Of a DNA stretch of 64,000 bases, positions 1 to 11,060 are shown piece by piece (the stretch's first letter is position 1; each line of letters begins with the position of its first letter). The notes below the pieces were generated by a model that saw only the letters and a list, made by a program, of their open reading frames with translations, ran no database searches and was not told the DNA's origin. The stretch comes from Lepisosteus oculatus. Its lineage: Eukaryota; Chordata; Actinopteri; Semionotiformes; Lepisosteidae. The translations under genes were made by a program, and so were the position numbers. The stretch spans positions 11,540,001 to 11,604,000 of the forward strand of contig NC_090705.1 in the NCBI RefSeq assembly GCF_040954835.1, written 5' to 3'.

Positions 1-1011
1 TATTGCAGCCTGTTAATGTGAAACGTGTATCGCAAGGGTGCAAAGATAAGAGATCCTGCTCCAGCAAAGTGAATTATTTTTTAAAAATCAAGTATTTTCT
101 CGCTTCTGTTTTGTAAAAAGAAGTTGGAAATACCTATAACCCACAACTGAATTCCTTTTTCTGCTGACAGGTGATTGCTCTTTAAAAAAGAGGTTATGAT
201 CTTGCTTTAGTCTTACAAAATTGTTAGTGAGGCTTGAAGACCAGCACAGAAAAAAAATGTTTCATATGTTGTCACGTGACAACCAAAAATTAAGAACAAA
301 GAATAAGCAGTGTCTAGATTATCCAGAACAAAAAGTGAAAAGAACATAGATTTTAATCTTTTATTTCTCTGTGGGGGAAGTTCCCAAGGATGTGGAGGGA
401 AACTCATGTCTGAATGGAGTCTGATGTTCTTGAGTTTGCAGTCGGGTTTTCTTCACAATTAAAAGTAGACACAATACCATTTGTTAAGAAAATATCAAGC
501 TTTCATATTTATAACAAAGAAACACACTATAAAAGGCTGTTGCACCTCCCTTTTATGTAAGTTTCAGTGTGGGTGTTTCTGAAACGTATTCCTTAATGGA
601 CAGCTTTTTCCACAAAATATTTAATAAACTGGTTTGTGGTAGAGATTTTAGTCTGGAGATTGTTCTGTCAACATATCAACATATATATAACAATATATAT
701 TTTCTGACATTGTGATTCCTTTTGAGGATCAAATTAATTTTGTAGCTTTGTAAGCTTTGAGAAGAGGTGCTTTGGAAATCCTTAGAAAATCTAAACTGCA
801 TACACTCCCAGCAAAACACAGGCAGAGATCATGCTGTAAGCACGAATCTTTCAGATTCAGAATGTTTAAGCTGTTTTTTAACTCTCAAAACTATTTTGCA
901 ACAGCTTTAAAGAAAATAATGACAGTCTAATTATTCTGATAAATATTGAATATACCGTTTGTCCATTTCCCATTAAATATGATTTTTAATGTTACTTTGA
1001 CCATGGTCTAG
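1..1011 (+). other. TNFRSF11B: TNFRSF11B intron (upstream of first exon in window)
   Basis: AT-rich sequence with no exon-like open frame and no recognisable repeat. It ends in the splice acceptor of the first visible exon (AG at 1010-1011). The signal peptide and the first cysteine-rich domains of the receptor must lie before the window, because I see nothing here resembling the homologous exon of the downstream paralogue. Confidence 0.6.
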
Positions 1012-1227
1012 GTACGCCGGAAAGTGATACAGTTTGTGAAATATGTCCAAATGGCTACTATTCGAGCAGACTATCAACAACTGAACAATGTACTAAACAC
1101 ACAAACTGCACAGACCTGGGGTTCAAGACATCTTCACCTGGTACTGCAACACAAGATGCTATATGTGAGAGTAATGGAAAAGGTGGAGCCACCCAATGTT
1201 TTCGTCACCACCTTCAGTGTCACTCAG
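1012..1227 (+). CDS. TNFRSF11B: TNFRSF11B exon encoding CRD4
   Basis: The exon is bounded by an acceptor (tctag) and a CAG|gtaaaa donor, and enters and leaves in phase 1. It starts GTPESDTVCEICPNG and holds the cysteine spacing of the fourth TNFR domain, including KHTNC and a final AICESN. The reading frame that matches the family is not the one with the longest ATG-initiated ORF here. Confidence 0.88.
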
Positions 1228-4200
1228 GTAAAATATATCGCCTATTCATCTTCAGTCTTTGACATTTGAGAATTTTTGCTTGTGTGACTGTATTTGATTT
1301 TTGACTGCTCATCTTAGAAACGGCGTCTCATTTTCTGTGATGTTTCTGACATCTTTGTTAATTCAAAACACTTTCTCTATAACAACAAATTACTTAAAGG
1401 GACGATTAAACTTCATTCTTGTTCACTGCCTTGTAAATACAACAGTATACTGTCCCACTGTGTGTAGTCTATTACATTCATCTACTAGTTACATTAATTA
1501 TTAGTTTTCAATACATTTAATTATTTTTTACTCCTTTTTACTGAAACCTTGGGTGTTTTGGACTGAAATACTTACATCCTTACCCTTAATAGCCTTTTAC
1601 CAATTCTTCCAGAGTGTGCACTAATAAATGCATGTTTATGATCAGATATTGGTCAACCAATGGAGTCCAGCTTCGAATACATGCTGAGGCATGCAGTCTG
1701 AGGTCACTTGTTCAAAGTTGTGCCACCCATCTTTGAATGAGAGGTGCATTAAGCCCTCAGTCTGAACTGTTTATGATACAATCTGGCCAGGTTTCATTAA
1801 TAATAATTAATAATTGCTTACACTTATATAGCGCTTTTCTGGACACTCCACTCAAAGTGCTTTACAGGTAATGGGGACACCCCTCCACCACCACTAATGT
1901 GTAGCATCCATCTGGATGATGCGACGGCAGCCATAGTGCGTCAGAACGCTCACCACACATCAGCTGTTAGTTGGGAGGAGAGCAGAGTAATGAAGCCAAT
2001 TTATAGATGGAGATTATTAGGAGGCCATGATTAGTAAGGGCCAATGGGAAATTTGGCCAGGACCCCTACTCTTTTCAAGAAATGCCCTGGGATTTTTAAT
2101 GACCACAGAGAGTCAGGACCTCGGTTTTATGTCTCATCCGAAGGACGGTGCCTGTTTACAGTATAGCGTCCCCCTCACCATACTGGGGCATAAGGACCCA
2201 CATGGACCGCAGGGTGAGCGGCCCACTAACACCTCTTCCAGCAGCAACCTTAGTTTGTCCCAGGAGGTCTCCCATTCAGGTACTGACCAGGCTCACACCT
2301 GCTTAGCTTCAGTGGGTTGCCTGTTGTGAGTTGCAGGGTAATATGGCTGCTGGCTAAGAGAAGTTCTGTTTCTTCTGCTTAAAGAAGCAGGATGTCAGGA
2401 TACACATGTTTTGTATGCTCTCGTCAGCCCATTTGTGGTAATATCTGCACTGTAGGCCTTAGAGCTGATGAACTAATGCCAAGTCCATTTAGGGAATATA
2501 AACAGCAGATACAAAAATCAGGAGCCCAAAGCTTTCATGTTTATGTTATACCTTTGGGATTCTGATTGGTAGCAGTAAACATGTATAAAGTTCAAGGTAA
2601 CAGCACTTTTAATGTTATCCTTTAGTATAATCTGATTATCAGCAGGCATTCATTTAATTGTATGTCATAAACCATTTTATATAGGAAACACTGACTTACA
2701 GAAGTGTAAGAGTACCCTATAATAATGCAAAATGAAAGTGTATTTTTTTAGATTTCAGAATGTTTAGAATGATTGTTTAATAAATGCAATAATAAATTTG
2801 ACTATTTTATATATTCTTTTTATTTTCTCTTTAAGATATCACTCTATGTGAGGAGGCTATATTCCAGTTTATTGTATCCCAAGGGCTATCCTCTCTCCAG
2901 CTTGATTTATTGATTGAGAACTTGCCTGGGAAAAAAGTGGACAACAAAAAAATAGAAAAATTGAGGAAGACCTGCAGTCCCAAGCAACAGATTCTTCACC
3001 TGCTGAAACTGTGGGTGCAGCAGAACAAAGACCAAGATAGCATGTTTAGCATAATACAAGGTGAGTTTAATTTAAAGTACCCAATAAAGCATTCAATTTA
3101 CAGTACATATCATGTTTGAATTTGCTTTGTAGGGAACCACTTGTACCTTGCAAGCAATGCCATCCAATCCACTTCAGCAAGAATATCTGATTGCAAGGTT
3201 GTCAGAAACATCAAGATTATCTTGTCACTGCTATGTAGAACATTGTGCTTTTTAAGTTTGGAGCCATCTACCAGAGTGAAGCAAAATACGGCATAAAGCA
3301 TGTTGATACAATGTTAAATGTTATCTCACTTTAATGTATGAGAGGCTAGTGTTTTCCCTTTCAGTTTCAACAACTTTTCATGTTTTGATTAGACTGTTTT
3401 TTGCTTCCTAATTAGTGACATTGGAATGTCGTGGGATTGTTTTACAGAGAAAAACTCTGTTCTGTTCTCCAGAGAAGAGTAACTTTGTGACTTCAGTGAG
3501 TCAAAAAGTTAAAATATTTATTTTACTGACCCATTTGACTGATTATCTTATGTGTTTATTGATCCTTGGATCTTATCCTGTCATTTCTTGAAAGAAGCCA
3601 GAGAATTGGCTTTAAGGACATAGCCCGTTAACCTTCAGCAGTTTCGTATATTATCAACAGTGATGGGATTTCAAATAATTATATTAAATATTTTGTTGTA
3701 CTTGTCTAAAATGTCATAAAATAATTTAAGCTTTTACATGTATTTAGTTATTTTACATGTATATGCAATATATGGAGAGACGAAGAAGAAAGAACAGATG
3801 CTAAAAACTAGTACCTTAAAACGTTTTAGAGCTACAAAACTAGACCAAACGTAAGTGTTTATTGAGAACGTTGGAATAGGGAGCTGCATAAACTGCATAA
3901 ACTGCAGAGGAAGAGGTTAAAGGTTTATTCCAAGCTGAGAGGTAAAGAAAAGAAACACTTAGTGAGATAGAGAAAAGCTTAGATTTTAGTTTTGGTTGTT
4001 TTAATGTGGTTCTAAAAGAATACATACAGTAGGCCTGTTGAAATATAAACAATCTGACAATGGATCTACAGTTTCTTGCCATAGACAGACAGGACATTTT
4101 GATATCAGTTGGCTATCTGATGCACATACTCATTAATTTTGTTCTCTTCAGTATTTGGAAATTGCATGCTAGCCTTAAATGCTTTATTAATGAGAGGAGG

Positions 4201-7185
4201 CCACCTGGCCCATCTTGCTTGTTTCGAAGTTAGTTGCTAATTAATCCAAGGATTTTATCTAGTCGTTCCTTGAAAGAAGCCAGTTTATCATGGCTAGGCA
4301 GCTAGTTTCATACTTAAAAAACTCTATTTGCAAAGTAGTGCTTTCTATTCTCAGCTTTAAATTGGTCTGCCTTGTACTTTACACTAGTCCACTTTATGCA
4401 TGACAAATGTCATCTACCATGTGGCTGATAGGTTGCAGTTTTTTTTTTCTTTTTGAATTTCCTTTGCTGCTTTGTGGCCATAGTTGTTTACAGTATTCTA
4501 AATGAGTTATATCCTAGTGTATTGTACAATTTTAACACAACATCTCTTAATTTAAATGCTACTGTTTTATTTATAGCTACAGTACATATCATTCGATTGC
4601 TTCCAAAGTTGTCTGGATAGAAAAAATAATGTCAAAATACACAACTAAGCTCGTCTCATAAGTATCTTATTCAAGCTCAGTTTCCCATTTTACATGTATA
4701 TTTGCAGTTTTCACAGTGTGTTTTGCAATGCAATACTGTGACCATGTGTATTAAATAACATCTGACCATGTTTGCCCTTTCTTGAATTCAGTGTTAAATT
4801 GTCTTGAATTTCTTTTCTGCTTCTTCAGTTGTAAATAATAATAATATTAACAAATTACATTTATATAGCACTTTTCTGGACACTCCACTCAAAGAGCTTT
4901 ACAGGTAACGAGAAGCACTCCACCACAAATGTGCAGCACTCACCTGGATGACGCAACAGTATCAGTGAGGAATAGAACAGAGTGATGAAACCACTTCATA
5001 GTTGCGGATTATTAGGAGGCCACGAATGATAAAGGCTAGTGGGAAATTTAACCAAGACACTGGGGTTACACCCCTGTTCTTTTAGTTTTTAGTTTTTAAT
5101 GATCTCAGAGAGTCAGAACCTCGGTTTAACATTTCATCTGAAGGATTCCACCTTTTTTTACATAGTTTATAGTATCCCCATCACTATAGTGAGGCATTAG
5201 GACCCACACAGACCGCAGGATGACTGCTCCCTGGTGGTCCCAATAAGACCTCTTACAGTAATTTCCCAGGAGGTCTCCTATGCAGGTACTGACCAGACTC
5301 ACACCTGCTTAGCTTTAATAGGCTGCCAGTTGAGATTAAGTAACTCAGGCAACCCAAACACACGCAATCTCTCTAGAGAGTAAATCGTGGGAAAATGTTG
5401 GTATTTAAGGTTACAGGGGAATTCCACCCATTCTTCTGAGATGCAGAACAGTTTTAATATTTTTCCCAAGATGACTTATTAGTTTAATGTCACACAATTC
5501 TGAGAATATCTGTGATTGTTTCAGAATATTTTTTCCTGTTTTGAGTATCATTCCCATGTTCTATTTGATAATGTTTGGTAATACTATGAATTAACCACTT
5601 TTATACAGTACAGTACGTGTTATGCTATAATACAGTACAAATTTACAATTAAAAGACATAATTTTGCTTATAAGATTCAAGGTCATGTTCCAACAGACAT
5701 CAAAGAAAGAACAAACTGCAGCGTGCTCTCCATTCTCATTAGGAAATAACGTAACTTACAATTGCTCTCATTCTATTTATGAGAATAGATCCTTAGATCA
5801 GTAAATACCTTATAAAACATTGAAAATACTGTCATCCAATCTAATTATTTTGGTAGCAACACGGTATCATTGGTCACACCTTTAGGCTATCCTAATCACA
5901 GAAATGCAATAATGACTTTGGAATTATCTCTTGTCCTTTTAACTTTTCTCTTTAATTTATAATTCTCCTTTGTTTTATACTGTAGTTATTTTTTTGCTAA
6001 TTAGTATACACTTCATATTGGAGAAAAAAAAAAACCTATGATAACAACAACTATGATATTGTGTTCTTTTTTGGTATTTCCTCCTAACAGATATTTGACT
6101 TTCTGTAATTTATGATTAATCATGTTGCTACAATGGCACCATGGCAGAAGAGTAAGCGCTATTCCTTCACAAGTCTTGGATCTTGTGTTTGATTCCTGCC
6201 TGGGGTGCCTTCTGTTTGCATGTTCTCCCAGGTGCCATATACGTTTTTCTCCAGATGCTGTCTTTGGAATGTGCTTCTCTAATGGATGGATGTTTGTGTA
6301 TACCCTGCAATGGTTTGGGCATTGTCATGGATGTCGGAAGGGCATGCCATGGAATGACAAGGAGAGCAGAAGAGACCCTATGCATAGCGGTGAAAGGGGC
6401 AACACGGAGGTTAGCTCAGGCTCAGGGGGTTGGACAATGTCGGTTTAGAAACCTATGCCCTCACCCCATGGACGTGGGGTGACCTGGTACTAGGCTGGTC
6501 TCACGACATCCATACCCTCAATGCTGAGCCAGGACCAGAGCAGACACAGGAAGTAAATAGGCTACACAACAAGACACTCCGGAAAGACATGAATAATCAC
6601 AGGGAACTAGGAACAGGACAGAAGCAGAGCGCCCTCTAGGTGTACTGGGTGTGACAGGCATACTGTCTTGCTTTGAGTTCATTGTCTGTTGGGTTGAACT
6701 ACTCACTGTAACCATATACAGTACAGTATAGGACTAAGTGGTTATTGAAGATTAAAGTTACAACAACTTGTGTGCTTTTGTGTTTTATTGCAGGTGTAAA
6801 TCATTGTGAGAGAGTGGTGTCTAGATGTGCCGGTTTTAGAAACCTGACACTGAGTCACTTGACTGCAGTAATGGACAGCCTGCCTGGAAACAAAGTGAAA
6901 GCAGAGGACATCAAACAGATCATGAGCACATGTGAATCAAAACAGTACATTCTTCAGCTCTTGCAACTTTGGAAGATGCAAAATGGGGACCAAGATATTG
7001 CCAAGGGACTTTCACAAAGCATCAGAAAACTAAGAAGGAAGAAAGTTCCAAAAAGGTTATTAAAAAGCATTAAAAAAATCATCAAGATCTTCAATACATC
7101 TTCTATACATAAGTTGTATGAAAAAATGTTTTTGGATATCATTCAGGGGAGCAAGTGTTTAAAATCCAAATCACTTAATGAATAA
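1012..7185 (+). CDS. TNFRSF11B: Osteoprotegerin-type decoy receptor, 3' part (three exons, spliced 1012-1227, 2836-3060, 6794-7185)
   Basis: The joined exons encode 276 residues and a stop: the end of the cysteine-rich region, then two death-domain-like modules. All three junctions are phase 1 with GT-AG borders. Osteoprotegerin is known as a secreted decoy for RANKL and TRAIL that restrains osteoclast formation; its family has four cysteine-rich domains, two death-domain homologous regions and a basic, Cys-containing tail that supports dimerisation. Seen here: the CRD4 pattern CEICPNGYYSS and KHTNC, the exon starting DITLCEEA, the repeated LPGxKV and LLxLWxxQNxDQD motifs in both modules, and a Cys 10 residues from the end in a lysine-rich tail. 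No membrane segment follows, as expected for a secreted decoy. Exons 1 and 2 are outside the window. An osteoprotegerin-like paralogue rather than the direct orthologue remains possible. Confidence 0.88.
1228..2835 (+). other. TNFRSF11B: TNFRSF11B intron with one 5S-derived SINE
   Basis: Intron between the CRD4 exon and the first death-domain exon. Apart from the SINE at 1797-2350 it is AT-rich and featureless by eye. Confidence 0.75.
1797..2350 (-). repeat. 5S rRNA-derived SINE, copy 1 (near full length)
   Basis: Read on the minus strand it starts with a head resembling 5S rRNA (ccctgcaactcacaac, then cctggtcagtacctg and gagacctcctggg, the 5S internal promoter region). A body of roughly 400 bp follows. 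The tail reads aaagcactttgagtggagtg, then a TATAAGTGTAAGCAATTATT-type end. This is the SINE3 class known from fish genomes. It is the reference against which the other copies in the window can be matched. Confidence 0.85.
2836..3060 (+). CDS. TNFRSF11B: TNFRSF11B exon encoding first death-domain-like module
   Basis: 225-nt exon between an ag acceptor (ctttaag) and an ACAAG|gtgagt donor, phase 1 at both ends. It encodes DITLCEEAIF, then LIENLPGKKVD and LLKLWVQQNKDQDS, the characteristic first death-domain homologous region of osteoprotegerin. Confidence 0.9.
4185..4570 (-). mobile_element. LINE fragment (decayed C-terminal/3' part)
   Basis: This is a divergent copy of the element at 35775-36310: the two share the phrases tttctattctcagctttaaa, tttaacacaacatc and a run around the rule-like wording gaaagaagccag. 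Coding sense would be on the minus strand. No open frame survives. Confidence 0.5.
4834..5336 (-). repeat. 5S rRNA-derived SINE, copy 2
   Basis: The same family as copy 1 on the minus strand: tail end at 4834 (tatagcacttttctggacac in plus reading) and 5S-like head near 5250-5336 (ggaggtctcctatgcaggta). Many small deletions mark it as an older insertion. Confidence 0.82.
6125..6715 (+). repeat. tRNA-headed SINE split by a solo LTR
   Basis: The left part (about 6125-6322) carries a tRNA-like head (agcgctattccttcacaagt, gtttgattcctgcctgggg) followed by gcatgttctccc and a degraded ccctgcaatgg motif. The right part (about 6662-6715) continues the same consensus (a degenerate ctgttgggtt ... actcactgtaacc). 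Together they match the fish SINE whose tail reads ccctgtgatggactggcat at 34998 onwards. The LTR at 6323-6656 interrupts it inside that ggcat. Confidence 0.6.
6323..6656 (+). mobile_element. Solo LTR with 5-bp target duplication
   Basis: A 334-bp unit starts TGTCATGG and ends GTGTGACA, so the ends form the short TG...CA inverted repeat of an LTR. It is flanked on both sides by GGCAT (6318-6322 and 6657-6661), a perfect 5-bp target duplication. It shares its body (gaaacctatgccctca, gtggggtgacctggt, acatcc, aatgctgag) with the second copy at 9901-10238. No coding region is attached, as expected after recombination between two LTRs. The strand is arbitrary. A Gypsy-type parent is a guess. Confidence 0.75.
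6794..7185 (+). CDS. TNFRSF11B: TNFRSF11B last exon: second death-domain-like module and C-terminal tail
   Basis: The acceptor is tattgcag at 6786-6793; the exon opens in phase 1 and runs to TAA at 7183-7185. It encodes LTAVMDSLPGNKVKAED, then LLQLWKMQNGDQD, a very basic stretch (RKLRRKKVPKRLL, then KSIKKIIK) and KLYEKMFLDIIQ before the tail. The basic run fits the heparin-binding character of osteoprotegerin. An upstream in-frame ATG at 6745 lies in the intron and is not the start. Confidence 0.9.
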
Positions 7186-7599
7186 ACACAGGGACATTAT
7201 TTTTATCAGAAAAAGTACGAGTTATGTAAACTTATTTAAGAGTTGTATATAATCATCATTTTTTAATTATGCTTCCAAGTTTCTTTTCAGTTGGTGGATG
7301 GGTATACCATCAGGTTATTTGTGCTTCTTTTCAACATGGAATATATTTCAAAAAAGGTTTGTGCCTGTAAGAAAATGAAAAATCTCATGGAAATCTTAAC
7401 AGCACTTCAACAGGTGTTACATTAATTGGAAAAAGTGGTGTTTCTTTCTAAAATACTGTATAGGGACAAAAAGGATCTCATTTAAAAAATGTCCTTTCTT
7501 TGAAAACTTACTGGGAAATAATTGGTCAGATACAATTTTTTAAATTTATTTAGCGCCTGATCAATGCACTGTGACTCTGTTTTAAAGAGTGATAATAAA
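7186..7599 (+). other. TNFRSF11B: Likely 3' UTR of TNFRSF11B, with AATAAA at 7594
   Basis: Noncoding AT-rich sequence after the stop codon. An AATAAA overlaps the stop region (7182-7187), which is too early to be the main signal; the next clear one is at 7594-7599. The true 3' end cannot be decided from sequence. Confidence 0.4.
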
Positions 7600-9900
7600 T
7601 TAACTAGCAGGCATCCTATCTTTTCAAAGAAAAACATTTAATACAACCCACACAACAGTTAGCAACAGCATACGTACATATTTGTTTTACAGCAAAGGTA
7701 AAAAAGTAAAAACCCCTGTTTCATTCAGTCACAGTAGCTGATCAACAGCTAATCTGTTCTGTCCATGTACTGTATCTAAGAGAGAACACCATTCTTAATA
7801 GAATGTATTCTCTAGTCTTCAGACACATGTGCCTAAAACTAATGTGAGCAAACCATTTTAGCCCCTTTGGTACCTGATGGAGCAAAGCATCAGAAGATAT
7901 TAGCATAATTTTTTCTGCTATTCAAATTCTTACTTATTGCATTTCATATTCATGGTTGTTGTTTTTACCTATTCACTTTTCCATTCGAAATGGCCATTTT
8001 ATCTGACCTTTCTGGCATGTGGTTTCTAAAACTATTTTTGTTGAGCTTTATAAGGAGAAGCTACTGTATGTTGGGAAATATCAGTGTTGCATCATTAACA
8101 CTAAAGGTCAGAAAGGCGTGGTGCGTCATCACTTTTATAGTGAAACTCTTTGTTCTTGAACACTTAATTAGAATAGCAAATAATACCAGAAGGAAGAGCA
8201 ACAGGCTATAATAATGAATTACATACTTAAGATATGATATAAGTTAATCAGTAAAATAAATATTATTTAGGTGGTTGTCCACGTCACAGAAAAATAGGAA
8301 TTAAATGTTTTGTTTCTCCATTAATCAAAAAACTGAAATGTATTCATTATCATGGTACAAAATAAGCTTTATATTTTTTATTTTAATATGGAGGATTTTT
8401 AATGTCTAAATATCAATTGTGTTTTTACAAAGTATTTGTATTTAATTGGTTTAAATAATTATTTAAATATTTAATTTAATAGTCACCTACAGTAGACTAC
8501 TGACAATTTTCTTTTGATGTTACTTGCCATTTTTAATTAAAAACTAGAACAATAGGTTACATTAAAAATTAGATGTGCCCAACTTTTTAGTAATTTATTT
8601 GCTTTGCATGTGAAGGGATAAGAGTATTCTACAATCGATAAATGAGGCTTATACAGTACCTTTTAATTTGCCATATAGTATTATACTCTAAAATTGCATT
8701 GCGTATGGCGCCAAAGAAAAAAGTGTTCTTTCAAACGTGACTGTCATATCTCTATGTTGATTTTTGTTGGTGTGGAAATGATAGACAAAAATGTGCTAGA
8801 AATTAAATGTAAATAATCTAAGACGTAATTTGAATACTTGTGGCACAGGTGGAAGGGCTTGTTAATTTTTCTCATCTTAAACACATGTATATATTCTTTT
8901 ATATTGTTGTGACTGTGGGACATCTGAAATTCAGTGAGGTTTGTAGTTCTCATAAATCTTACCTTATTTTGATGATTTAAGACAACTGGTATTGCTTTGC
9001 TCTATATACACAGCTGTTCTTGAGTCATGAGGAAAGAATCAATCTTGGAGGATGATGACGGTAATCAAAAAGTGTTCCTAATAATTACCTCAAGTTAATT
9101 GAAGTCAATGTTAGATTGGTAAATCAGCAATTTTAAAACATAAATATTTACTGAGTAATTCCTAGTGAGGCCATTATGCCAGCTTCATTAGGAATGGGCC
9201 ATAGTATAGATACAGTAGCAGAAAAAAAGGGAAGGAAAAGGGACCATCATCATTATCCATCATCCTCCTCTTCCTCCAAAGTATGTGCCGTGAGAGAACA
9301 CCTCCTTGAAATTAGATATGAATCCAGATTCTGTCCAAATAATATGAATTCTGAGTACTGGGCCCTGAGGGATTTGGTTCTGGTAAGGATCTGTTTTGTT
9401 TATTAAGATGCAGGTTTTCTCTCTTTGTCCTGAAAGGTGTCTTATGTATTAAGATTATAAGGATAGAATTCTGGGCATTCTATGTCTATAGAAGGTAGGG
9501 CTCTAAAACTCACTGAATTGTAAATAGTGCATAGTGTAACCATTTGTTTATAGTGTAACTGGTGTATGTTGTGTAACTGTGTGTGTGTTATTTATCGTAA
9601 TAAATATTTGTCTTGTCTAAATTTGGGCCTGATTGTTACTCTGTTGTCAAGCTGTACTAAAAACATAAAGTTTTTATTGTGTGTTTATTCTGGAGGAGGT
9701 CGAAGTTTAATGTTGCACTTCTGCTCCCCTCTGGATAAGGGCTCACTGGCTGCACACAGCACCGCTCACATCTTTCCTAGCACTTGGCATTTTGGTCTCG
9801 TCAGACCATGAGCTTCACACTCAGTGTCGCTAAGATCTTACCTTTATTGCGTTCAAGGAAGGTAAGATCTCGCTCAAACTCTCAAGCAGCTCCTGCCATG
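7600..9900. other. Intergenic sequence, nothing recognised
   Basis: AT-rich sequence between the two receptor genes. I see no exon pattern. A block near 9690-9900 is less AT-rich, with phrases such as ttttggtctcgtcagaccat that recall noncoding strands of Tc1-like elements, but too little is left to call it. Confidence 0.4.
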
Positions 9901-10238
9901 TGTCACGGACGTCCGAAGGGACTAACCGTGGGGAGCAGGAGAGCGGAAAAAGACCCATATGCGCAGCGGCGAGACAGGAAAAAGGCCCGGGCTCATTAGT
10001 GCAAAGAGTTCATGAATGCCGTATAGAAACCTATGCCCTCAGGGAGCGGACGTGGGGCGGCCTGGTGCTAGGCGGGTCTCAGGACATCCGAACATCAATG
10101 CTGAGCGAGGACAGAGTGCAAGACCCGGAAATATATAAAAAATTTCAGTTTTCCTGATGTAATCAATGCTCCCTAGCACCCCTCCCTCTACCCCACTTTC
10201 TCCCTGGATCAGTCCTCCTGAGTGAGGGGGTTGTGACA
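9901..10238 (+). mobile_element. Second LTR-like copy of the family at 6323
   Basis: A 338-bp unit begins TGTCACGGACGTCC and ends TTGTGACA. It matches the 6323-6656 solo LTR along its body (tagaaacctatgccctca, gtggggcggcctggt, acatcc, aatgctgagc). It keeps many CpGs that the other copy has lost, so it is probably younger. The flanks do not give a clean 5-bp duplication; a 4-bp gcca can be seen on both sides if the border is shifted by two bases. The strand is arbitrary. Confidence 0.6.
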
Positions 10239-10421
10239 GCCAGTGGAGACGTTTCCTCAGCCAGGCTTGGCGCCAGAGTACACTGTCCCGTTATGTTTGT
10301 CAGCTCAGTTTCTCATTATAATTTGGCCAGACTTCTGGAGTAACAATATATACTGTAGTTATTTGTACACATAGATATATTGTTTCTTGTACTGTTGCAC
10401 ACCTGAATATATACAACATTT

Positions 10422-10441
10422 TATATACAGTACTGTATATA
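10422..10441. repeat. 20-bp perfect palindrome
   Basis: The sequence TATATACAGTACTGTATATA is its own reverse complement. It is one of many sites in the window built on the TACAGTACTGTA core. A function is not implied. Confidence 0.7.
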
Positions 10442-10551
10442 GGGGATATATACAGAGTTCTAAGACAAACAAGAATTTAACAAGATAACTTCCCATTTAC
10501 CATCATGTGACTCATTTAAATTACATTAAAAAACTCATTATTTGTGACTAA

Positions 10552-11060
10552 GCCAGCAGCTATATCACCCTGCAGCTCTCAACTGGCTACCCACTGAAGC
10601 TAAGCAGGGTTGAGCCTGGTCAGTATCTTGATCAGAGACCTCCTGGTAAGCTATGGTTGCTGCTGGAAGAGGTGCTAGTGGGACCAGCGGGGGGGCTCAA
10701 CCTGCAGTCTGTGTGGGTCCTAATGCCCCAGTATAGTGGCGGGGACATTATACTGTAGCGGGTGCCCTCTTTTGGATGGGACATTAAACCGAGGTTCTGA
10801 CTCTCAGTGGTCATTAAAGATCCCCAGGCATTTCTTGATAAGAGTAGGGAGTTATCCCGGTGTCCGGGCCAAATTTCCCCCCTCAGCCTTTACTGGGGCC
10901 TCCAAATTGTCCCCATATATGATTGGCTTGCACTGGCCCTGCGATGGATTGTCGCCCCGTCCAGGGTGTACCCTGTCTTGCACTCGTTTACCGGGTAGGC
11001 TCCAGCTTACCATGACACCGTATGGTATAAAGCGGTTTGGCAAATGACATGAGATGACAT
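10552..11060 (+). repeat. Chimeric SINE: 5S-derived head and body joined to the other SINE's tail
   Basis: The first part (10552 to about 10930) is a 5S-derived SINE in plus orientation (tatcaccctgcagctctcaa ... gagacctcctgg). It runs up to the body phrase atgattggctt. From about 10931 the sequence becomes the tail of the tRNA-headed SINE family (ccctgcgatggattgtcgcc, ccagggtgtaccctg, taggctccagc, taaagcggtt). The usual 5S-SINE tail is absent. Confidence 0.65.

Larger units (their letters stand above)
3061..6793 (+). other. TNFRSF11B: TNFRSF11B last intron, rich in transposon debris
   Basis: The intron holds a LINE fragment (4185-4570), a 5S-derived SINE (4834-5336) and a tRNA-headed SINE interrupted by a solo LTR (6125-6715). 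The remaining sequence is AT-rich and unassigned. A short stretch near 3565-3610 resembles part of the same LINE family as 4185-4570. Confidence 0.7.

Noticed and set aside
1024..1269. ATG-initiated frame overlapping the first osteoprotegerin exon
   Set aside because: It is an out-of-frame shadow; the receptor frame is shifted and bounded by splice sites.
6122..6482. Overlapping frames of about 100 codons
   Set aside because: They lie entirely in the SINE and solo LTR and differ by frame without a family pattern.
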